From Georgenia satyanarayanai (GTDB taxonomy: Bacteria > Actinomycetota > Actinomycetes > Actinomycetales > Actinomycetaceae), in NCBI RefSeq assembly GCF_900116375.1, contig NZ_UETB01000002.1, forward strand, positions 281,768 to 345,767: DNA of 64,000 nucleotides, written 5' to 3'. A program made the position numbers and the translations under genes. Under the pieces are notes generated by a model. That model was given only the letters and a program-made list of their open reading frames with translations, was not told where the DNA came from and did no database searches. Shown here one piece after another: positions 59,631 through 64,000 of this stretch (positions are counted from its first letter, which is position 1; each line of letters starts with the position of its first letter).

Positions 59631-60085
59631 CAGCGGGCCACCTCCTGGGTCGCGCCGAGGACGCGGGCGACGGTGCCGAGCACCTCGGAGAGGCCGGCGA
59701 CGTCACCCTCGTTCCAGTCCGCGAGGGCGGACTCGAGGTGACGACGGCGCAGCCGGCGCACCTGGGCGAGCTTCTCCTCGCCCCTGGGCGTGAGGCGGAT
59801 GAGCGCGGCACGGGCGTCGGCGGGGTCCTGCCGACGCTCGACGCTGCCGTCCTGCTCGAGCGGGTTGACGTGCCGGCTCACCACGGAGGGGTCGACGAGC
59901 AGCTCCTCGGCCAGCTCGGCGATGCGGCACTCACCGAGCCGGGCGAGCACGGCGAGGACGGCTACCTGGGAGGCGGGCAGCCCGGACTCGCGGGAGAGAC
60001 GGACGGTGAGGTTGCGGTGCCGACGGGTGAGGTCGGCCAGGGCGTCGATGAGGCCCTCGAGCGCATCGTGCTGGTCAGCGGTCAC
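59630..60085 (-). CDS. MarR family regulator of the adjacent pump
   Basis: Winged-helix repressor of 151 residues: ASQVAVLAVLARLGECRIAELAEELLVDPSVVSRHVNPLEQDGSVERRQDPADARAALIRLTPRG is the DNA-binding region, flanked by dimer helices. Upstream of its GTG are a TAACCT box eight bases away and a palindrome ATGCA-GCA-TGCAT at 60108-60120, so it probably represses itself and the pump until a toxic ligand binds. Confidence 0.93.
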   Translation of the reverse strand: MTADQHDALEGLIDALADLTRRHRNLTVRLSRESGLPASQVAVLAVLARLGECRIAELAEELLVDPSVVSRHVNPLEQDGSVERRQDPADARAALIRLTPRGEEKLAQVRRLRRRHLESALADWNEGDVAGLSEVLGTVARVLGATQEVAR

Positions 60086-60093
60086 GATGACCC

Positions 60094-60099
60094 AGGTTA
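60094..60099 (-). promoter_or_regulatory. -10 box (TAACCT) of the marR-pump operon
   Basis: TAACCT ends eight bases before the GTG at 60085. Confidence 0.45.
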
Positions 60100-60107
60100 A
60101 CTCTTAC

Positions 60108-60120
60108 ATGCAGCATGCAT
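60108..60120. promoter_or_regulatory. Candidate MarR operator
   Basis: ATGCA and TGCAT arms around GCA form a perfect inverted repeat just upstream of the -10, where a bound MarR dimer would block polymerase. Such AT-containing sequence is rare in this GC-rich window. Confidence 0.5.
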
Positions 60121-60155
60121 CTTTCTCGGACGACGTGAGGTCACCCACGCCCCCA

Positions 60156-60238
60156 CCCCTCTTGCGCCGACAGCTGACGTGTGACGCCAGCGTGCGCGGT
60201 CGGCGCAGTAACAACTCAGCTGTCGGCGCAAAGAGGGG
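60156..60238. repeat. Variant dispersed palindrome with partial tandem copies
   Basis: Arms 60156-60177 and 60216-60238 pair with one extra A; the core reads GCGCCGACAGCTGA and its complement preceded by AACAACTC, the word of copies 1 to 3 with C for G. The right arm (CTGTCGGCGCAAAGAG) is repeated once more at about 60247-60263. It follows the stop of the gene at 60295 in its direction of transcription. Confidence 0.7.
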
Positions 60239-60294
60239 GACGCGCGCTGTCGGCGCAAAGAGAGGGGGACGCGGGCTGTGGGAAGGGGGGTCGG

Positions 60295-60567
60295 TCAGTG
60301 GTTGCGGAGGGCCTTGATGAGCTCGTCCTTGTTCATGCTCGAGCGGCCGTCGACGCCGATCTCACGGGCGCGGTCCTGGAGCTCGTCGACCGTCCAGTCC
60401 TCGTAGGAGCCGGACTGCCCGCCCTTCTCCCCCACCTCGCTGCGCGAGCTGTTGGCCGCGGCGTTGGCGATACGGGCGGACTTCTCCTTCGAGTTGCCCT
60501 CGTCGCGGAGGGACTCGTAGAGCTCGGAGTCCTTGACGCTGGGGCCGGGGTCCTGCTTGCCGGGCAT
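60295..60567 (-). CDS. Small DUF7218-type protein with Rho-N/SAP-like C-terminus
   Basis: Basic protein of 90 residues: [31 protein letters not shown] is a helical block, and the C-terminal [39 protein letters not shown] is a Rho-N/SAP-like helix-extended-helix. Relatives are common in actinobacteria with unknown function; nucleic-acid binding is inferred. ATG at 60567 follows AAGGAGA. Confidence 0.8.
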   Translation of the reverse strand: MPGKQDPGPSVKDSELYESLRDEGNSKEKSARIANAAANSSRSEVGEKGGQSGSYEDWTVDELQDRAREIGVDGRSSMNKDELIKALRNH

Positions 60568-60738
60568 GTGCCGTCTCCTTCTCGTCGGGGCTCCCAGCAT
60601 CCGCCCGTCCCGCCGGCGGTGCATCCGCAGCGTCCACCCACCGGTGGACCCCTCCTCCACCCGTGAGGGGACGGCGCCGGTGCAGGATCAGTCCGCTGCC
60701 CGACGCGACGGGAGTGGCACCGGCCCGAGGCTGGACCC

Positions 60739-61467
60739 ATGACCGCCCACACCTTCACCCCGCCGCCGCCCGCCCCCGTCGCGGCGCCGGTCCTCAGCGC
60801 CCGGGGGCTCACCAAGACCTACGGGATGACGACGGCGCTCGCCGGCGTCGACGTCGACCTCCGGGCCGGGGAGTCGGTCGCCATCATGGGCGCCTCCGGC
60901 TCCGGCAAGACGACCCTGCTCCACTGCCTCGCCGGGATCGTACGGCCGAGCAGCGGCCGCGTCCTGCTCTCCACGAGCCACGGCCCCGTGGTCGTCAGCT
61001 CCCTGTCGGACGCCGAACGTTCCCGGCTGCGCCGCCAGCGTCTCGGCTTCGTCTTCCAGGAGGGCCTGCTCATCCCCGAGCTCACCGCGGTGGAGAACGT
61101 CGCCCTGGCCCTCATGCTCCAGGGCGTGGCCCGGCCCGCAGCCGAGCACCACGCCGCCCTGTGGCTGCGGCACCTCGGCCTGGCCGGGATGGAGGAGCGC
61201 CGCATCGGTCAGCTGTCCGGCGGGCAGGCCCAGCGCGTGGCGATCGCCCGCGCGCAGGTGACCGGCGCGGAGGTCGTCTTCGCCGACGAGCCCACCGGCG
61301 CCCTCGACAGCGACACCTCCCGTGAGGTCATGCAGGCACTGCTCCACGCCACCATCGCCGGAGGGCGCACGCTCGTCGTCGTCACGCACGACGAGACGGT
61401 CGCCGCGCAGTGCTCACGGGTGCTGCGGCTGCGGGACGGCCTCGTCGTCGGGGACTCGCGCTCATGA
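60739..61467 (+). CDS. ABC transporter ATP-binding protein (MacB/LolD type)
   Basis: Protein of 242 residues: Walker A GASGSGKT (51-58), Q-loop FVFQEGLL, signature LSGGQAQRVAIARA, Walker B VVFADEPTGALD and His-loop VVTHDET. The type pairs with FtsX-like permeases. ATG at 60739. It overlaps the permease gene by 4 bases. Confidence 0.93.
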   Translation: MTAHTFTPPPPAPVAAPVLSARGLTKTYGMTTALAGVDVDLRAGESVAIMGASGSGKTTLLHCLAGIVRPSSGRVLLSTSHGPVVVSSLSDAERSRLRRQRLGFVFQEGLLIPELTAVENVALALMLQGVARPAAEHHAALWLRHLGLAGMEERRIGQLSGGQAQRVAIARAQVTGAEVVFADEPTGALDSDTSREVMQALLHATIAGGRTLVVVTHDETVAAQCSRVLRLRDGLVVGDSRS

Positions 61468-62855
61468 GCACGACGACGGCCTCGAGCCCCACGGCCACAC
61501 AACCCCCTGCCCCGCCGCCCGCCGGCGGCAGCACCGGTGTGGTGCTCCCGATCAGCGTGCTCCTCGCCCGCCGGGGCAGCGCCCGCTCCGCCGTCCTCGT
61601 CCTGCCCGTCGTCGCCTTCGCCGCGACGACGACGCTGCTCCTGGTCGTCCTCGCCGGCGCCCTGTCCTTCCTGCGCTGGGACGACGACTACGCGCTGACC
61701 TACCAGCTCCTCGCGGCCCTGGCCGTCGTGCTCCTCGTCGTGCCGCTCGCCTCGCTCGGTGGTGCCGCCGCGCGGCTCTCGGCCCGGCGACGGGACGACC
61801 GCCTCGCGACGCTGCGGCTGCTCGGGGCGACGACGGCGACGGTCGCCCGCATGACCGTGCTGGAGGCAGCGGCGGTCGCGCTCACCGGCGCCGTCGTGGG
61901 CGTCGTCGGGTACCTCCTCCTCGCTCCCTTCGTCCAGCTCATCCACTTCCGTGGCGAGCCGATCGGCAGCGCCTTCTGGCTGGCGCCGTGGATCGTCGCC
62001 CTCGCCGTCGCAGCCGTCGTCCTGCTCGCCGCCGTGAGCGCCGTCGTCGGCCTGCGGCAGGTGAGCATCTCCCCGCTCGGGGTCCGGCGTCGGACCGACG
62101 CCCCCAAGGTCGGCTGGGTGCGCGCCGCCGTCGGTGTCGTCGTCATCGGCGTCGCCGCCGTCGCCATGCAGGGCAGCTACGCGGACCTCGCCGTCCTCGT
62201 GGCGGTCGTCCTCGGCGGTTTCGGCGCGGTGCTGGCCGTGCTCAACGTGCTCGGCCCGTGGGTCGTCGCGGTGCTCGCCCGCCGCCAGCTGCGGCGGGCG
62301 CAGAACCCCGCGCAGCTGCTCGCCGCCCGCAGCATGGCGCAGTCCCCCAAGGCGGTGTGGCGCCAGGTCAGCGGGGTGGTCATGGCGTGCTTCATCGCGG
62401 TCGTGGCCGGCAGTGGTGTCGCGACGATGGCGATGACCGGCGACATGGGCAGCCGCGACGACCAGCTCCTCGTCGTGGACGTCCAGACGGGCATCCTCGT
62501 CACCCTCCTGGCGAGCTTCCTCATGGTCGCGGCCTCCGCCGGTGTCACCCAGGCCGCCGAGGTCCTCGACCGCGCCGAGCTCTACCGCAGCCTCGACCGG
62601 CTCGGCATGCCGGAGGCGACGATGGTCGCGGCCCAGCGCCGCACCGTCATGAAGCCGCTCGTCGTCATCACGACGATCTCGGTGGCCGCGTCCGGCACGC
62701 TCGTCCTCCCGCTCGTGGGGATCGCCGTCGTCACGGCGCCGGTCTCCGTCCTCGTCATCGTCGCGAGCATCGTCGGCGGGGTGCTCCTCGTCCGCCTCGG
62801 GGTCACGACGTCCCGGACGGTGCTGCGCAGCGTCCTGGCCGAGGGGAGGCCGTGA
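61464..62855 (+). CDS. FtsX-like ABC permease
   Basis: Protein of 463 residues with about ten hydrophobic segments and a cytoplasmic Pro-rich start. Two FtsX-type repeats each contain the (L)RLLGA-type motif, DDRLATLRLLGATTATVARM and AELYRSLDRLGMPEATMVAA. No large extracellular domain is present, unlike MacB. Such two-gene systems export peptides or respond to cell-envelope stress; the substrate is unknown. ATG at 61464 overlaps the upstream stop. Confidence 0.9.
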   Translation: MSTTTASSPTATQPPAPPPAGGSTGVVLPISVLLARRGSARSAVLVLPVVAFAATTTLLLVVLAGALSFLRWDDDYALTYQLLAALAVVLLVVPLASLGGAAARLSARRRDDRLATLRLLGATTATVARMTVLEAAAVALTGAVVGVVGYLLLAPFVQLIHFRGEPIGSAFWLAPWIVALAVAAVVLLAAVSAVVGLRQVSISPLGVRRRTDAPKVGWVRAAVGVVVIGVAAVAMQGSYADLAVLVAVVLGGFGAVLAVLNVLGPWVVAVLARRQLRRAQNPAQLLAARSMAQSPKAVWRQVSGVVMACFIAVVAGSGVATMAMTGDMGSRDDQLLVVDVQTGILVTLLASFLMVAASAGVTQAAEVLDRAELYRSLDRLGMPEATMVAAQRRTVMKPLVVITTISVAASGTLVLPLVGIAVVTAPVSVLVIVASIVGGVLLVRLGVTTSRTVLRSVLAEGRP

Positions 62856-63034
62856 TGGTCCCCGTGGCGATCGAGCCGGACGAGCACCAGTCGCGGCGGG
62901 CGCTCGTGCTGCTGGCGCTCTTCGTCCTCGGTTGCGCGGTGGTCGCCGCCGGCGCCGCCCTGGGCCTGGGGACGGTGTGGCAGGACGTCCACGAGTGGGT
63001 GTTCGCCCGGGTGGCGGGCGACCGGGCCGTTTAG
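62855..63034 (+). CDS. Small membrane protein coupled to the ABC permease
   Basis: Protein of 59 residues with one membrane helix (ALVLLALFVLGCAVVAAGAALGLG) and short charged ends. ATG at 62855 overlaps the permease stop (TGATG); a GTG three bases earlier is also possible. Position suggests a third subunit of the transporter. I do not recognise the family. Confidence 0.65.
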   Translation: MVPVAIEPDEHQSRRALVLLALFVLGCAVVAAGAALGLGTVWQDVHEWVFARVAGDRAV

Positions 63035-63042
63035 GCCGCTGG

Positions 63043-63594
63043 TCAGACGCCCTCGGCCAGGGGGAGACCGGTGGGCAGGCCGTCGATGCTCAGGCGGTTC
63101 TTCTGCTGCTGGTAGTCCCGGATCGCGTCGGGGCCGCGGCTGTCGGCCCAGGCGGGCATGAGCGTGCGCTGCTCGACGTAGTCGTAGAGCGGCACCCCGA
63201 AGCCGCACGAGGTCTGGACGAGGTCCACCTCGAGCTCGAAGACGTTGCGGGCGCCGCTCATCGGCGGGAACAGGGCGAGGGACTCCTCCCACTCCGGGTC
63301 CCCCGCGTGGATGGCACGGGCGGTGCCGTAGAGCCGCATGATGAGCGGTTTGCCCTCGAAGGCGCAGAACATCAGGGTCATCCGTGGCGAGTCGAGGAGG
63401 TGGGCCGCCGTCTCGTTCCCGCTGCCCGTGCCGTTGAGCCACGCCACTCGGTTGGGGTCGAGGACCCGCAGGGAGTCCAGGCCCTTGGGCGAGACGTTGA
63501 CCCGCCCGTCGCGCGCCGCCGTCCCGACGAAGTACATGTGCTGGCGCTCGATGAAGGAGCGGTGCTTGTCGGTGATGCTCGGGTACTGCCGCAT
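63043..63594 (-). CDS. Pyridoxamine 5'-phosphate oxidase-like flavoprotein
   Basis: Protein of 183 residues with the split-barrel pattern FIERQHMYFVGTAARDGRVNVSPKGLDSLRVLDPNRVAWLNGTGSGNETAAHL and RMTLMFCAFEGKPLIMRLYG, then GARNVFELEVDLVQTSCGFGVP. These proteins bind FMN or F420 and reduce various substrates. ATG at 63594 was preferred to 63615; a CACACT hexamer lies six bases before it. Only eight bases separate its stop from the convergent 59-residue gene. Confidence 0.85.
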   Translation of the reverse strand: MRQYPSITDKHRSFIERQHMYFVGTAARDGRVNVSPKGLDSLRVLDPNRVAWLNGTGSGNETAAHLLDSPRMTLMFCAFEGKPLIMRLYGTARAIHAGDPEWEESLALFPPMSGARNVFELEVDLVQTSCGFGVPLYDYVEQRTLMPAWADSRGPDAIRDYQQQKNRLSIDGLPTGLPLAEGV

Positions 63595-63633
63595 GCCAGC
63601 AGTGTGCCAGCCCACACGGCCGGTTCTGCCCAG

Positions 63634-63681
63634 GACACCGACAGCCGGACTCCTCCTGCGAGGAGTCCGGCTGTCGGTGTC
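63634..63681. terminator. Perfect 22 bp hairpin before the right-edge gene
   Basis: Arms 63634-63655 and 63660-63681 are exact complements around CTGC. The arm contains CCGACAGC, shared with the 60156 element. It lies 13 bases downstream of the reverse-strand gene at 63695. Confidence 0.9.
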
Positions 63682-63694
63682 TCTCGAGCTGCGG

Positions 63695-64000
63695 TCAGGC
63701 GACCTTGGCGGCGCTCGTCACCTCCTTGGCGCCGGTGGCCGTGGCCGTGGCGGGTGCCTGACCGACCGGGCGGCGGACACCGAGGGTGTCGGTGCCGTCA
63801 CCGTTCCAGTCACCGACGTGCACCTCGTCGCCCAGGCGGCCGAAGGTCAGCACCGTGTCCGCGTCCCCGCCACGCAGGGAGTTGTTCACGTAGTACGTGC
63901 GACCCCGCTGGACGGCCAGGGTGTCGGTGCCGTTGCCGTCCCAGTCACCGGTCAGGGTGACGTCACCGGCCCGGCCGTAGGTGAACACCGTGTCCGCGTC
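63695..64000 (-). CDS. FG-GAP/VCBS-like repeat protein, 5' part outside window
   Basis: Last 101 residues of a protein whose start lies beyond 64000. It contains two copies of a repeat of about 45 residues: FTYGRAGD..LTGDWDGNGTDTLAVQRG..YYVN, then LTFGRLGD..HVGDWNGDGTDTLGVRRP, typical of the integrin-like beta-propeller blades found on secreted hydrolases and wall proteins of Micrococcales. The DxDGxxTD core would bind calcium. The tail is alanine/threonine-rich. The enzymatic part cannot be seen. Confidence 0.85.
   Translation of the reverse strand, partial: DADTVFTYGRAGDVTLTGDWDGNGTDTLAVQRGRTYYVNNSLRGGDADTVLTFGRLGDEVHVGDWNGDGTDTLGVRRPVGQAPATATATGAKEVTSAAKVA

Overview
The window is chromosomal DNA of a very GC-rich actinobacterium. 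The evidence is the gene content (WhiB4-type regulator, mycobacterial-type Crp, PonA2-type PBP with PASTA tail, DUF3152, DUF4244 Flp pilin, DUF5063) and the frequent GTG starts. Gene order follows, with gaps, the Mycobacterium tuberculosis stretch from Rv3644c to Rv3721c as I recall it: holB, topA, helicase, Tad locus, HAD, acs, ephE-like, nth, crp, ridA, whiB4, ponA2, metallophosphoesterase, asd/lysC, recR, dnaX. The LPATG-anchored nucleotidase and the repeat protein at the right edge suggest Micrococcales (for example Georgenia, Cellulomonas or a relative), but I cannot fix the genus from sequence alone. I see no prophage, insertion sequence, CRISPR array or rRNA.

Layout. 1-8676: exported TAP-like hydrolase (partial), holB, tmk, a Gfo/Idh/MocA oxidoreductase, a small membrane protein coupled to topA, a DUF2071 protein and a SAM methyltransferase. 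8802-17316: sortase-anchored 5'-nucleotidase, putative DNA glycosylase, lipoprotein, K+-independent H+-pyrophosphatase, DUF1998 helicase. 16919-21821: reverse-strand Tad pilus operon (Ssd/CpaE, TadA ATPase, TadB, TadC, Flp, TadE, TadE-like) with most genes overlapping by 4 bases. 21933-28064: MetPS-like transporter, HAD phosphatase, unknown membrane protein, acs. 28216-35134: hydrolase, nth, crp, ridA with a 50-residue DUF4177 gene, whiB, ponA2, metallophosphoesterase. 35207-45708: tRNA-Pro, DUF3152, trxA, S9 peptidase, asd/lysC, TSUP permease, DUF5063, recR, dnaX. 45763-50060: SRP RNA, tRNA-Ser(GGA), small proteins, uracil permease, amidotransferase, tRNA-Ser(CGA). 50222-64000: PAS plus soluble MCP pair, sirtuin, tRNA adenosine deaminase, upp, CAP protein, acylphosphatase, beta-lactamase-like lipoprotein, MFS pump with MarR regulator, ABC transporter, flavin-type oxidase and a partial repeat protein.

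Two features run through the window. Many genes have a TAnnnT hexamer ending 6-8 bases before the start codon, the signature of leaderless mRNAs; this also supports several of the starts chosen here. Almost every 3' intergenic gap carries a long inverted repeat, and several of these share the same sequence words (GCCGAGAGCTGAGTTGTTCC and variants) at unlinked genes, so they look like a dispersed palindromic repeat family acting as terminators. No intergenic gap is longer than about 280 bases.
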